64,000 nt of DNA, from positions 1 to 64,000 of the forward strand of contig NZ_JAHXSA010000004.1 in the NCBI RefSeq assembly GCF_019429565.1. The letters are read 5' to 3'. This DNA comes from Schaalia sp. ORNL0103. GTDB lineage: Bacteria > Actinomycetota > Actinomycetes > Actinomycetales > Actinomycetaceae. Position numbers and translations under genes: made by a program. The notes beneath the pieces are model-generated. The model did not search any database. It was given only the letters and a program-made list of their open reading frames with translations, and was not told the DNA's origin. Shown piece by piece: positions 46,240 through 55,735 of the stretch (its first letter is position 1; every line of letters starts with the position of its first letter).

Positions 46240-48153
46240 TCACAGGTTGAGCTGGATGTTGCGGCCGGGGACGGCCTCGATCAGCTCGCGCGTGTAGTCC
46301 TGGACCGGGTTGTTGAACAGCTCGTCCGTCGAGTTGGCCTCGACGAGCTTGCCCTTCTCCATGACGATCACGTCGTCGGCGATCTGGCGAACAACGGCCA
46401 GGTCGTGCGTGATGAACAGGTAGGACAGGCCCAGCTGCGCCTGCAGGTCGTTGAGCAGGTACAGGATCTGGTTCTGCACCAGAACGTCCAGCGCGGACAC
46501 GGCCTCGTCCAGGACGATGACCTCCGGGTTGAGTGCGAGGGCGCGGGCCACGGCCACGCGCTGGCGCTGGCCGCCGGAGAGCTCGTTCGGGTAGCGGCGC
46601 ATGGCGCTACGCGGCAGGGCCACCATGTCGAGCAGCTCGGAAGCGCGCGCGATGCGCAGCTTCTTCGGGTTGAACTCGCGCTTTTCGGCGGCGGTCAGCG
46701 AACGCTTCGCGTTGGCGGCCTCGACGAGGACGCGCATCCACTCCTCGGGCTCGCGGCCCGTGGCTTCGGCGCGCTTGATTTCGGCGCGCGCGTACTCCAG
46801 GGTGCCGTAGCCGTGGATCTTCAGGGGCTCCTCGATCAGTCGGTAGATCGAGAACATGGGATCCAGCGAACCGTAGGGGTTCTGGAACACGGCCTGGAGG
46901 CGGCGGCGCAGGCGGAAGAGCTCTGCCTCGCTCATCTGCGAGGTGTCCTCGCCGTCGAAGTAGACCTTGCCCTTGGTGGGCTTGAGGAGCTGCAGAACCA
47001 TGTTCGCGGCGGTGGACTTACCGGAGCCGGACTCGCCGACGACCGCGAGGGTCGTGCCGCGGCGCAGCTCGAAGGACACATTGTCGACGGCCAGGAAGGT
47101 GTCCTGGCCCTTCTTGGCGCCGCGGATGTCGAATTTCTTGGTGAGGTTTTCGACGCGGATGATGGCGTCCGTGGAGGTTGCGCCCTTGCCGGCACCGACG
47201 AGCTCTTCCTCGGTGACCGAGATGCCCTGCTTGTGAGCGGACTCGATGCGCGCGGAGGCCAGGGAGGGCGCGGCGGACACGAGGCGCTTCGTGTAGGGGT
47301 GCTGGGGGTGCTGGAGGATCTCCAGGGCGGGGCCGGACTCGACGATGCGGCCGCGGTGCATGACGACGAGCTGCTCGGCGCGCTCGGCGGCCAGGCCGAG
47401 GTCGTGCGTAATGAACAGCACGGCGGTGCCCATCTCGGAGGTGAGCTTGCCGAGGTGGTCGAGGATGCGGCGCTGGACGGTCACGTCCAGAGCGGAGGTC
47501 GGCTCGTCGGCGATCAGCAGCTTGGGGTGCGCGGCCATACCGATGGCGATGAGGGCGCGCTGGCGCATGCCGCCGGAGAACTCGTGCGGGTACTGGTTGG
47601 CGCGGCGTTTCGCGTCGGGCAGGCCGGCTTCCTTGAGGAGCTGGGTCACGCGCTGGCCGGCCTCGGAGCGGGGCACGACGTTGTTCGCGAGGAGAGCTTC
47701 CTTGACCTGCGTGCCCACGCGGAGCACGGGGTTGAGGTTACTCATCGGGTCCTGGGGGACGAGGCCGATGCCGGACCCGCGCAGCTCCACCCACTGCCTG
47801 GTGGTCAGGTGGGTGATGTCGCGGCCGTCGAACTCGATCTTTCCGCCCGCGACCTTGCCGGTGCCGGGCAGCAGGCCGATGACGGCGGCGGCGGTCGTGG
47901 ACTTACCGGAGCCGGACTCGCCGACGATGGCGACGGTCTGGCCGGGGTAGATGGTCAGGTTCGCGCCGCGCACGGCGGGGACGACGCCGGTCGAGGAGGT
48001 GAAGGTGACCTCCAGGTCCGTGATCTTAAGCAGGGGCTGCGCGTCGTCCGGGTGGATGTCGGACGAGGCCGGGGCCGCGCTGGGGGCGACGGCTCGTTCG
48101 ACGATCTCTTCCATCTCCTTGTCGGAGAGCTGGGGGGTGTTCGTTTCGCTCAC
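46240..48153 (-). CDS. Fused dual ATP-binding protein of an oligopeptide ABC transporter
   Basis: This 637-aa protein is two complete ABC ATPases in tandem, equivalent to DppD and DppF fused. The first has GESGSGKSTTAA, FSGGMRQRALIAIG and LLIADEPTSALDV; the second has GESGSGKSTAAN, LSGGQRQRVAVARAL and VIVLDEAVSALDV. The second Walker B has DEAVSALD instead of DEPTSALD, seen in a minority of such proteins. The GTG start overlaps the upstream permease stop by 4 nt. It powers uptake with the two permeases and binding protein upstream. Confidence 0.94.
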   Translation of the reverse strand: MSETNTPQLSDKEMEEIVERAVAPSAAPASSDIHPDDAQPLLKITDLEVTFTSSTGVVPAVRGANLTIYPGQTVAIVGESGSGKSTTAAAVIGLLPGTGKVAGGKIEFDGRDITHLTTRQWVELRGSGIGLVPQDPMSNLNPVLRVGTQVKEALLANNVVPRSEAGQRVTQLLKEAGLPDAKRRANQYPHEFSGGMRQRALIAIGMAAHPKLLIADEPTSALDVTVQRRILDHLGKLTSEMGTAVLFITHDLGLAAERAEQLVVMHRGRIVESGPALEILQHPQHPYTKRLVSAAPSLASARIESAHKQGISVTEEELVGAGKGATSTDAIIRVENLTKKFDIRGAKKGQDTFLAVDNVSFELRRGTTLAVVGESGSGKSTAANMVLQLLKPTKGKVYFDGEDTSQMSEAELFRLRRRLQAVFQNPYGSLDPMFSIYRLIEEPLKIHGYGTLEYARAEIKRAEATGREPEEWMRVLVEAANAKRSLTAAEKREFNPKKLRIARASELLDMVALPRSAMRRYPNELSGGQRQRVAVARALALNPEVIVLDEAVSALDVLVQNQILYLLNDLQAQLGLSYLFITHDLAVVRQIADDVIVMEKGKLVEANSTDELFNNPVQDYTRELIEAVPGRNIQLNL

Positions 48154-49118
48154 TTGCGTGCCTTCGGGTCGAGGGCTTCGCGCACGGCGTCGCCCATCAT
48201 GATGAAGCTGAGGACGGTTAGGGCCAGCGCCGCGCCCGGGTAGAACAGGACCATCGGGTTGGTGCGCAGGGACGTCTGGGCGGACGAGATGTCAGCGCCC
48301 CAGGAGACGACCGAGGTCGGCAGGCCGATGCCCATGAAGGACAGGGAGGCCTCGGACACGATGAAGGTGCCCAGAGCGACGGTCGCGTACACGATGATGG
48401 GGGCCATCGAGTTCGGGATGATGTGGCTCAGCAGGATGCGCGCGCGGGATGCGCCGGTTGCGCGGGCTGCGGTGACGAACTCTTCGTTCTTGGCGGACAG
48501 GACCGAACCGCGGGTGATACGCGCGATGGAGGTCCAGCCGAACATGGACAGGACGATGACGACCATCATGATGGAGCGCGAGCCCTTGAACATCTGCATG
48601 AAGACGATGGCGGCGAGCAGCAGCGGGATGGCGAAGAACACGTCGGTGATGCGCGAGAGCAGCGCGTCGAACCAGCCGCCGAAGTAGCCGGCGAGTGCGC
48701 CGACGGTGCCGCCGATCAGGACGACCGCGATGGTCGTGAGGATGCCGACGGACACGGATGCGCGGGCGCCGTAGACGACGCGGGCGTAGATGTCGCAACC
48801 CTGCTTGTCGAAGCCGAAGGGGTGACCGGCTGTGGGGCCGGCCAGGGACGAGGACAGCTCGCAGAACTTCGGGTCGGTCGAGGTGAACAGCCACGGGAAG
48901 AGGGCGAGGAGCGCGGCGAGCGTGATGATGGCCGCGGCGATCCAGAAGGTCGGGCGGCGGCGCAGGCGCTTCCAGGCCTCGCCCCACATGGACGAGGGGG
49001 CACCCTCGTCGGCGACCGCGTCGACGGCACCGAGGCCGGTCTCGTCGATGTCGGAGACGTAGTGGTCCTGGCCCGCGCGGGTGCGGGTGATGTTGGCGGA
49101 AGGAATCTGGTCACTCAT
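48150..49118 (-). CDS. Oligopeptide ABC transporter permease (DppC type)
   Basis: This 322-aa membrane protein has the N-terminal OppC-like span, five further spans and the EAA loop GASRARILLSHIIPNSMAPI that contacts the ATPase. It overlaps the DppB-type gene by 8 nt and the ATPase gene by 4 nt, so the three are translated as a unit. Confidence 0.94.
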   Translation of the reverse strand: MSDQIPSANITRTRAGQDHYVSDIDETGLGAVDAVADEGAPSSMWGEAWKRLRRRPTFWIAAAIITLAALLALFPWLFTSTDPKFCELSSSLAGPTAGHPFGFDKQGCDIYARVVYGARASVSVGILTTIAVVLIGGTVGALAGYFGGWFDALLSRITDVFFAIPLLLAAIVFMQMFKGSRSIMMVVIVLSMFGWTSIARITRGSVLSAKNEEFVTAARATGASRARILLSHIIPNSMAPIIVYATVALGTFIVSEASLSFMGIGLPTSVVSWGADISSAQTSLRTNPMVLFYPGAALALTVLSFIMMGDAVREALDPKARK

Positions 49119-50037
49119 AGCGGATCCTCGGGTCGAGCACGGCGTACAGGAGGTCGACGATTAGGTTCGCGATGATGTAGACCATCACGAGCACTGTTGT
49201 CATTGAGACGACGGTCTGGGGTTCGCCCTTGATGATGGCGCTCCACAGGGTGCCGCCGACGCCGTGGATGTTGAAGATACCCTCGGTGATGATTGCGCCG
49301 CCCATGAGGGCGCCGAGGTCGCCGCCGATGAACGTGGCGACGGGGATGAGGGAGTTGCGCAGGATGTGGCGCGTCATGACAACGCCGTTACTCAGGCCCT
49401 TGGCGCGCGCGGTACGCACGTAGTCGGCGGAGACGTTCTCGGAGACGGACTGGCGGGTCAGTCGGATGACGTAGGCCAGGGAGACGCCGCCGAGCACCAT
49501 GGCCGGCATGGTGAGGCTCCGGAGGTCGACGGAGGCCGAGGCCGTGGTCGGCAGGATTGCGAGCTGAACGCCCAGGACGTACTGGAGGACGAAGCCGAGC
49601 ACGAAGGTGGGGACGGAGATCAGCAGCAGGGAGACAACGAGGATGGTGGAGTCGAACCACCCGCCGCGGCGCATGCCCGCGACGACGCCCAGGCCGATGC
49701 CGAGGATGGTCTCGATGGCGAGGGCGTAGAGGGCGAGCTTGGCGGTCGTCGGGAAGGCGGTCGCCATGATGGACGTGACCTTCTGGCCGTTGAACGCGGT
49801 GCCGAAGTCGAGGGTGAAGACTCCCTTGAGGTACAGCAGGTACTGCATCCAGAAGGGCTTGTCCAGGTTGTACTGGGCGCGGATCTGCGCGGCGGCGGCC
49901 TCGGAGAGGCCGCGGTCGCCACCGAGTGCGGCGACGGGGTCACCTGGCATCAGGTAGACCATCGCGAAGATCAGAAAGGTGGCTCCGAAGAAGACCGGGA
50001 TGGTCTGGAGGAGTCGCCGTCCGATGTAGCGGAGCAT
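49111..50037 (-). CDS. Oligopeptide ABC transporter permease (DppB type)
   Basis: This 308-aa protein has six spans, the family N-terminus MLRYIGRRLLQTIPVFFGATF and the EAA loop AKGLSNGVVMTRHILRNSLIP. The ATG at 50037 has AAAGGA 6 nt upstream; a TTG two codons earlier lacks such a site. About 300 bp and a strong hairpin separate it from the binding-protein gene upstream. Confidence 0.94.
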   Translation of the reverse strand: MLRYIGRRLLQTIPVFFGATFLIFAMVYLMPGDPVAALGGDRGLSEAAAAQIRAQYNLDKPFWMQYLLYLKGVFTLDFGTAFNGQKVTSIMATAFPTTAKLALYALAIETILGIGLGVVAGMRRGGWFDSTILVVSLLLISVPTFVLGFVLQYVLGVQLAILPTTASASVDLRSLTMPAMVLGGVSLAYVIRLTRQSVSENVSADYVRTARAKGLSNGVVMTRHILRNSLIPVATFIGGDLGALMGGAIITEGIFNIHGVGGTLWSAIIKGEPQTVVSMTTVLVMVYIIANLIVDLLYAVLDPRIRYE

Positions 50038-50284
50038 GGACAATCCTTTAGTGTTCGTGTCGTGGGAGGGGAGGTACCGATCCCTGGCGGAGCCTCGCAG
50101 GCGAGGCCGACTATGGTCTCATCATAGGGTAAAGAATGGGCAAATGGCGCATCGGTCTCTCAATTTGTCTGCCGTATCAACCCCGTGATGCTGTTTTGAG
50201 ATGAAAGTGTGTTCCGTGTCAATGCGGGTACGCAGTGCGCCGCTGAGCTGCGTTGATGTGTGTGGGGCTGTCGAAAAGATATAC

Positions 50285-50320
50285 ACGAGGGGCGGGCGGC
50301 TCGCGCCGCCCGCCCCTCGT
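50285..50320 (-). terminator. hairpin between binding-protein and permease genes
   Basis: ACGAGGGGCGGGCGGC pairs perfectly over 16 bp with GCCGCCCGCCCCTCGT across a TCGC loop. On the minus strand it is followed by GTATATCTTTTC. It probably limits read-through so that binding protein is made in excess over the membrane complex. The rest of the gap 50044-50284 shows nothing else clear. Confidence 0.85.
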
Positions 50321-50341
50321 GGCGAGGTTACCCTTGCGTGA

Positions 50342-51937
50342 TCACTTCTTGGTGATCTGGTACATCACGGGCTGACCCTTCCAGTCGAACTTGACGTTGT
50401 CGACGTTCTTGGACCATGCGCCGTTGACGTTGGTGTACCACAGGGGCACAGCCGGCATGTCGCGCAGCAGGATGGTCTGGGCCTGCTCGAGGATCTTCGC
50501 GGCGTCGGCGCTGCTGGTGGCGGAGGACGCCTGGGTCACCAGGGAGTCGAACTCGCTGTTGGAGTAGCCGCCCTTGTTAGCGTCGGCACCGGTGGCGTAC
50601 TGGGGCTGCAGGAAGTTGTACAGCGCCGGGTAGTCGCCCTGCCAGCCGTTACGGAACGCGCCGGTCATCTCACCCTTGTCCTCTGCGTCGAGCAGGGACT
50701 TGAAGTCGGCGAAGGGGTTGCCTTCGGCGTCGATGCCCAGGGTGTTCTTGATGGAGTTAGCGGTCGCGTCGACCCATTCCTTGTGGCCACCGTCGGAGTT
50801 GTAGGCGATGGTGAAGGAGCCGTCCCACGGGGAGATGGCGTCGGCCTTGGCCCACAGTTCCTTGGCCTTCTCGGGGTTGTAGGTCAGGACATCGTTGCCG
50901 GAGACGTTGGCGTCGTAGCCCTCGAGCGTCGGAGCGGTGAAGTCCTTGGAGGGGGTGCGGGTGCCGTTGAAGATGTTCTTCACGATGGTGTCACGGTCGA
51001 TGGCCATGGAGATGGCCTGGCGACGCAGCTGGCCTTCCTCACCGGAGAAGTGGGGCAGGTACTGCGGGATCGTGAAGTACTGGGCGCCAGCGTAGGGCTG
51101 GTTGACGGTGCGGCCGGAGAGCTCGGACTCGTAGGTGGCGAACACGGAGGCCGGCACGCCATCAAGGACGTCCAGGGAGTCGGAGGACAGGTCCTGGTAG
51201 GCGGCGTCGAGGCTCGAGTAGAAGACGAAGGTCACGCCCTCGTTCTGGGCCTTGGAGTCGCCCACGTAGTTCTCGTTGGGGACGGTGGTGAACTTGACGT
51301 TGTGCTCCCACGCGTCGGCGGAGGCCATCTTGTAGGGGCCGTTGCCCACGGGGGCCTGGCCGCCGGCCTCGGGGTTCTCCAGGGTCGAGTCCGGGAGCGG
51401 CGCGTAGGCGACGTAGCCCAGGCGCGACATGAAGTCCGAGGTGGGGTTCTTCAGTTTCGCGGTGAAGGTGTAGTCGTCGATCTCGGTCAGGCCGGTGATC
51501 TCGCCGTTGCCCTCGTCGTCGGTGCCCTCGAAGATGCTGAAGAAGGCAGCCTGCTGCTGCTGCTTCGACGTGATGAGGTTCCAGGCCTTGATGAAGTTGT
51601 GGGCCTGGACGGGGGTGCCGTCGGAGAACTTGCGGTCGTTGTGGAGCTTGATGGTCCACTCGGACGCGTCCTCGTTGGGTTCGATGGACTCGGCGACGTC
51701 GAGGACGGCCTTGCCGTCAACGTCGTAGCGGACGAGCTGGCTGAACAGGACGGTCAGGATCTTTCCGCCGCCGTTTTCGTTGGTCAGACCCGGCAGGAGC
51801 GGGTTCTGGGGCTCGGTGCCGTTGGTCGTGACGACCTTGTCGCCGGAGCCGGACGACGTGGTGCCGCCGCCGGCGCAGGCGGTCAGAGCGAGCGCGGCAG
51901 CTGCGGGGATGACGAGCCATGCCTTCTTCAGGTTCAT
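50342..51937 (-). CDS. Peptide ABC transporter substrate-binding lipoprotein
   Basis: This 531-aa lipoprotein has a signal peptide ending in the lipobox LTACAGG (cysteine near residue 20). The SBP family 5 fold shows in LPGLTNENGGGKILTVLFS and KFSDGTPVQAHNFIKAWN. AGGAGGAAGAATCC gives a strong ribosome site for the ATG at 51937. It captures peptides for the downstream permeases and fused ATPase. The 260-bp region upstream contains its promoter, not clearly resolved. Confidence 0.94.
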   Translation of the reverse strand: MNLKKAWLVIPAAAALALTACAGGGTTSSGSGDKVVTTNGTEPQNPLLPGLTNENGGGKILTVLFSQLVRYDVDGKAVLDVAESIEPNEDASEWTIKLHNDRKFSDGTPVQAHNFIKAWNLITSKQQQQAAFFSIFEGTDDEGNGEITGLTEIDDYTFTAKLKNPTSDFMSRLGYVAYAPLPDSTLENPEAGGQAPVGNGPYKMASADAWEHNVKFTTVPNENYVGDSKAQNEGVTFVFYSSLDAAYQDLSSDSLDVLDGVPASVFATYESELSGRTVNQPYAGAQYFTIPQYLPHFSGEEGQLRRQAISMAIDRDTIVKNIFNGTRTPSKDFTAPTLEGYDANVSGNDVLTYNPEKAKELWAKADAISPWDGSFTIAYNSDGGHKEWVDATANSIKNTLGIDAEGNPFADFKSLLDAEDKGEMTGAFRNGWQGDYPALYNFLQPQYATGADANKGGYSNSEFDSLVTQASSATSSADAAKILEQAQTILLRDMPAVPLWYTNVNGAWSKNVDNVKFDWKGQPVMYQITKK

Positions 51938-52132
51938 GGATTCTTCCTCCTGGTTGATGGGTGGAACTGGGGGCGGTGCCCTCAGGTATGGTCCGAGATT
52001 AACCCGTGCCGCGTGGAATTCATGAAAGATGTCCATCATGTGCGCATTACATTTTGGTTACAAACGTAAAAAGTAGGTCAAATGATGGTGTGGGTCACAT
52101 AAAAGAGCATGGGGTGTGACCAAGTATTCATG

Positions 52133-52184
52133 CGACGAGGCCGGGGCTGAGCGTGCGCACACACCCGGCCACTGCCTCGTCGAG
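52133..52184 (-). terminator. hairpin after the osmolyte-type uptake operon
   Basis: CGACGAGGCCGGG pairs with CCCGGCC and GCCTCGTCG on the other side, giving an imperfect stem. It lies 15 nt past the stop of the binding-protein gene and contains one ACGAGGCCGGGG word in its stem. Confidence 0.6.
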
Positions 52185-52198
52185 TCGAGAAGCGAGAA

Positions 52199-53116
52199 TT
52201 AGGAAAGCAGACCCTCGGAAACGAGCCAGTCGTGGGCGATCTGAGAGGCGGACTTCTGCTCGACCGTCGACTCCCGGTTCATCTCGATGAGATCCTGCGC
52301 GTCCAGCGCCTCGCTCACCCTGTTGATGACCGCGGTCGCGTCTTCGTTTACCCGCGAAGAGGCCAGGGGCACCACGTGCGAGGCGAGGAACAGGCCCTTC
52401 GGGTCCGTCAGGACCGTCAGCGTTCCGTCCGCGAGCGCCGGGTCGGACGAGTAGATGTTCGCGAGCTGGATGTCGCCGTCCTTCAAGGCTTTGACCGTGA
52501 GGGGGCCGCCCGAATCCTCGATCGGGGTGAAGTTGACGGTCACTCCGTAGAGGTCCTTCAGTCCGGTCGGGCCGTAGGGGCGCGTGCGTAGCTCCGAATT
52601 GCCGCCCAGCGTCAGCGTGCCCGCGTTCGCGAGGTCGCCGATCGACGTCAGTGAGTGTGCTTGCGCGAAGTCGGCCGTCACCACGTAGGAATCCTGGTCG
52701 GTCGCGCCAGCCTGCTCGAGGGCGCGCAGGCCCGAGGGGAGCGCGGTCTGCAGAGCCGAATACACCTCGTCCGTAGATCGCGCGGTCGCGTCAGCATCCA
52801 GGTACTGCAGCAGGTTGCCCGTGTACTCGGGGAACACGTCGATCGATCCGGCCTCGAGCTCGGGCATGTAGACCTCGCGCTGGCCGATCCGCATCTGGCG
52901 GTCGACCGTAAACCCGGCACCCTCGAGGGCCTGGGCGTACGCCTCGGCGAGGATCTCGTTCGAGTAGTAGTCCTGCGACCCCACGACGAGCGTCGTTGAG
53001 CCGTTCTCTGAACTTCCGGTGCTCGCGTTGCCGCCGACCGACTCCGCCGAACCGCAGGCGGCCAGCGCCAGGGCGGAAGCTGCGACGGCAGCCATTGTGA
53101 TCATCGTGCGTTTCAT
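52199..53116 (-). CDS. Glycine betaine/choline-type ABC substrate-binding lipoprotein
   Basis: This 305-aa lipoprotein has a lipobox LALAACGSAES near residue 21 and the OpuAC/OsmF-like fold with VVGSQDYYSNEILAEAYAQAL, EYTGNLLQYLD and TADFAQAHSLTSIGDLA. EYTG is characteristic of quaternary-amine binding proteins. It is the last gene of the MarR-led operon, and its start overlaps the previous stop by 4 nt. The exact ligand is unknown. Confidence 0.9.
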   Translation of the reverse strand: MKRTMITMAAVAASALALAACGSAESVGGNASTGSSENGSTTLVVGSQDYYSNEILAEAYAQALEGAGFTVDRQMRIGQREVYMPELEAGSIDVFPEYTGNLLQYLDADATARSTDEVYSALQTALPSGLRALEQAGATDQDSYVVTADFAQAHSLTSIGDLANAGTLTLGGNSELRTRPYGPTGLKDLYGVTVNFTPIEDSGGPLTVKALKDGDIQLANIYSSDPALADGTLTVLTDPKGLFLASHVVPLASSRVNEDATAVINRVSEALDAQDLIEMNRESTVEQKSASQIAHDWLVSEGLLS

Positions 53117-53808
53117 AGTGACTCCTTGGGTGAGTTGTCTTCATCGTCTGAGAAAGAATGGGTGCGGGCGCGAAGGCGTCGCGCAACCAGCGCCAGGAGC
53201 GCGTCGGTCGCCAGTGCGAGGGCGACGACGACAATCGCGCCGCCGATCATCTCCGCGTAGTCTCGGGTCTTCAGGCCCTCGTAGAGGAAACGGCCGAGGC
53301 CGTAGTTCGCCGTGTAGGCCGCCAGCGTCGTCGTCGCAATGACCTGGAGGGTCGCCGACCGCACGCCCGCCGCGACGAGGCCGGCCGCGTGTGGGGCCTC
53401 GACCTGCGCGAGGACCTGGGGTTCCGTGAGGCCGATTGCTCGCGCAGCGTCCACGGTCGCGCGCGGCGTCGAGGCGATGCCCGAGTAGGTCGCCGACAGG
53501 AGCGGCGGAATCGCCAGGATGAGGAGAGCCAGTGTGGGCGCGGCCAGTCCAATACCCAGCCACAGGCCCGCCAGCGTCAGGACACCGAGCGTCGGAACCG
53601 CACGGGCCGCGCCCGTCGCGCTCACCAGCCATCGGCCCCTGCCCGTGTGCCCGATCCAGGTGCCCAGCGGCAGTGCGATGAGGGCCGCGAGCGCCACGAT
53701 CAGGAGGGTGAGGCCCAGGTGCTCGGTGGCCCTCACGAGGATCCCGGACTCACCTAGCCAGTGAGCGGGGACCGCCAACCACTTCAGGGCGTCGAGGAGA
53801 ATGTTCAT
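53113..53808 (-). CDS. Quaternary-amine-type ABC transporter permease 1
   Basis: This 231-aa OpuCB/OpuCD-like permease has about five spans and the segment GIGLAAPTLALLILAIPPLLSATYSGIAS, with the EAA-like loop ARAIGLTEPQVLAQVEAP. GGAGGGGGCGGGC precedes the ATG at 53808. It overlaps both neighbours by 4 nt. Confidence 0.9.
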   Translation of the reverse strand: MNILLDALKWLAVPAHWLGESGILVRATEHLGLTLLIVALAALIALPLGTWIGHTGRGRWLVSATGAARAVPTLGVLTLAGLWLGIGLAAPTLALLILAIPPLLSATYSGIASTPRATVDAARAIGLTEPQVLAQVEAPHAAGLVAAGVRSATLQVIATTTLAAYTANYGLGRFLYEGLKTRDYAEMIGGAIVVVALALATDALLALVARRLRARTHSFSDDEDNSPKESL

Positions 53809-54443
53809 GCCCGCCCCCTCCTCGTCCACGGAGTGAGGGTCCAGCCGATTCCCTGGATCAGCGCATCGATGACGAGCGCAAGGAGAACCGTTGCGACCAA
53901 GCCGGCCACGACCTCGGCGATGAGGCCGCGCTGAAAACCGTCAGTGAACAGCGTCCCCAGCGAGCGCACCCCGATGAACGCGCCCACCGTCACGAGCGAC
54001 ACCGTCGACGTGGCGACCACGCGCGTGCCCGCGACGATGACGGGCGTCGCCAGGGGGAGCTCCACCTCGACGAAGCGTCGAAAGAGCGGGTAGCCGCACG
54101 CGTTTGCGGCCTGCAGGGTCGCGCGAGGAATCGCGCGGAAGCCCTCCGCGGCCTGTCGCACCAGCACCGCCACGCCGTACAGCGTCAGGACAATCACCAT
54201 GTTGGCGGGAGAACGCAGCGCCACCCCGACGATCATGGGAATGACAATCAGGAGCGGCAGCGACGGCACCGCGTACAGCGCCGACAGGGCAGACAACACC
54301 CAGCCGCCGCGGCGCGAAAACGCCGCCCAGCGCGCGATCGGCACGGAGAGCAGCACCGACAGTGCGATCGCTGGGAGGGCGATCCACAGGTGAGCAAGAG
54401 TCAGGGAGCCAATGAGCCCCCAGTTGGAGGACAGCCAGGTCAC
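53805..54443 (-). CDS. Quaternary-amine-type ABC transporter permease 2
   Basis: This 212-aa permease is paralogous in layout to the previous one, with SALYAVPSLPLLIVIPMIVGVAL and the EAA-like loop ANACGYPLFRRFVEVELPLA. The GTG at 54443 overlaps the ATPase stop (GTGA). Two permeases, one ATPase and one binding protein are the usual set for OpuC/OsmU-type systems. Confidence 0.9.
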   Translation of the reverse strand: MTWLSSNWGLIGSLTLAHLWIALPAIALSVLLSVPIARWAAFSRRGGWVLSALSALYAVPSLPLLIVIPMIVGVALRSPANMVIVLTLYGVAVLVRQAAEGFRAIPRATLQAANACGYPLFRRFVEVELPLATPVIVAGTRVVATSTVSLVTVGAFIGVRSLGTLFTDGFQRGLIAEVVAGLVATVLLALVIDALIQGIGWTLTPWTRRGRA

Positions 54444-55267
54444 GGACGCTCCCCGGCCTCGTCGGTCGTCAGCGTGCCCACGGGTGTGCCGGCGTCGTCG
54501 ACGACCAGGCCACCCGGCCCGGCGACGCGCACCGGGCGTGCCGCGCGCGAGGCTCCGACGAACTCCGCAACGAAGGGCGAGGCGGGAGAGGAGAGCAGCT
54601 CGGTGGGCGTCCCCACCTGCTCGATGTGGCCACCCGTCGAGAGGACGGCAACCTGGTCGCCCAACGTGAACGCCTCGTCCACGTCGTGTGTCACGAAGAG
54701 GATCGTTGTGCCCAGCACCCGCTGAATCTCCTTCAGCTCGCACTGCAGCTCTGTGCGCACGATCGGATCCAGCGCGCCAAAGGGCTCGTCCATCAGCAGG
54801 ATGTCCGCGCGATTGGCCAGCGCCCGAGCCACGCCCACGCGCTGACGCTGGCCGCCCGACAGCTGGGCGGGGTAGCGATCGGCCATCTCGCGATCCAGGC
54901 CCACCAGCTCGAGGAGCTCGAGCGCGCGCTCGCGGGAGGCATGCTTCGTGGCGCCCTCCAGGCGCGGGACGGTCGCGATATTGTCGGCAATGCTTCGGTG
55001 GGGGAAGAGGCCGCCCTCCTGCAGGACGTAGCCGATCGAGCGGCGCAGGCGCACGGGGTCCTCGCCTGCGACGTCCTGGTTTCGTACGAATACCCTGCCC
55101 GAGGTTGGGGTGACCATCGCGTTCACCATCCGCATGAGCGTCGTCTTGCCGCAGCCCGAGGTGCCCAGGAAGACGGTCGTGGAACCCTGCTCGACGGTGA
55201 GGGAAAAGTCCTCGACGGCGCGTGTGCCGCCCGGGTAGGTCTTGGAGACGTGATCGAAGCGAATCAT
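54440..55267 (-). CDS. Quaternary-amine-type ABC transporter ATP-binding protein
   Basis: This 275-aa ATPase has Walker A GTSGCGKTTLMRMV near residue 40, signature LSGGQRQRVGVARAL, Walker B ILLMDEPFGALDP and FVTHDVDEAFTLGD. The C-terminal tail after residue 225 is short and lacks a full CBS pair, unlike OpuAA/ProV. AAGGAGCGCGC precedes the ATG, which overlaps the MarR stop by 4 nt. Confidence 0.92.
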   Translation of the reverse strand: MIRFDHVSKTYPGGTRAVEDFSLTVEQGSTTVFLGTSGCGKTTLMRMVNAMVTPTSGRVFVRNQDVAGEDPVRLRRSIGYVLQEGGLFPHRSIADNIATVPRLEGATKHASRERALELLELVGLDREMADRYPAQLSGGQRQRVGVARALANRADILLMDEPFGALDPIVRTELQCELKEIQRVLGTTILFVTHDVDEAFTLGDQVAVLSTGGHIEQVGTPTELLSSPASPFVAEFVGASRAARPVRVAGPGGLVVDDAGTPVGTLTTDEAGERP

Positions 55268-55701
55268 GCGCGCTCCTTGGCAGCCTCGGCGATGAGCGCG
55301 AGGCAGCGCGTCAGCTCCTCGCGCTGGGCTGCGGAGAGTGGTGCGAAGAGGCGCTCCTGCTCCTTGTCGACGATCGTGCAGGCCTCCTCGAGGTGCGCCA
55401 GGCCCTGCTCTGTCACCGTCAGGATGGTCGCGCGCCGGTCGTGCTCGCACGGGGTGCGGTGCAGCAGCCCGTCGCGGTGGAGGCGATCCACGAGGCGCGA
55501 GGCTGCTCCCAGGGTGATGCCCTGGCTTGCTGCGACCTCCTGAATGCGGCACGCGGGGGTGTCGCGAACCGTGCGCAGGACGAGGAAGCGGCCGAGCGTG
55601 AGCGCGTTTTCCGCCTCGGAGAGGGCGGATTCGACCGCGTTCCACGCGCCCATTTCCGTGTGAATCAGCGCCGTGAAGAGCGAGGGTGCACATGTTGCCA
55701 T
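55264..55701 (-). CDS. MarR-family transcriptional regulator
   Basis: This 145-aa winged-helix regulator has the recognition-helix region EVAASQGITLGAASRLVDRLHRDG and the wing HDRRATILTVTEQG. It is the first gene of the osmolyte-type uptake operon and probably represses it; MarR proteins usually act on their own promoter. TAAGGTAGCAAAC precedes the ATG at 55701. Confidence 0.93.
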   Translation of the reverse strand: MATCAPSLFTALIHTEMGAWNAVESALSEAENALTLGRFLVLRTVRDTPACRIQEVAASQGITLGAASRLVDRLHRDGLLHRTPCEHDRRATILTVTEQGLAHLEEACTIVDKEQERLFAPLSAAQREELTRCLALIAEAAKERA

Positions 55702-55713
55702 GTTTGCTACCTT

Positions 55714-55735
55714 ACACGTAAATAATTAACACGTA
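55714..55735. promoter_or_regulatory. candidate MarR operator
   Basis: ACACGTA occurs twice, at 55714-55720 and 55729-55735, 15 bp apart and separated by an AT-rich stretch that reads TTAATTATTT on the coding strand. It lies 13-34 bp upstream of the marR start, overlapping the likely promoter. The rest of the gap to 55968 shows nothing further. Confidence 0.55.

Noticed and set aside
45841-48243. An 800-codon plus-strand frame opposite the fused ABC ATPase
   Set aside because: The minus strand has two complete ABC signatures; the plus-strand product is low-complexity.
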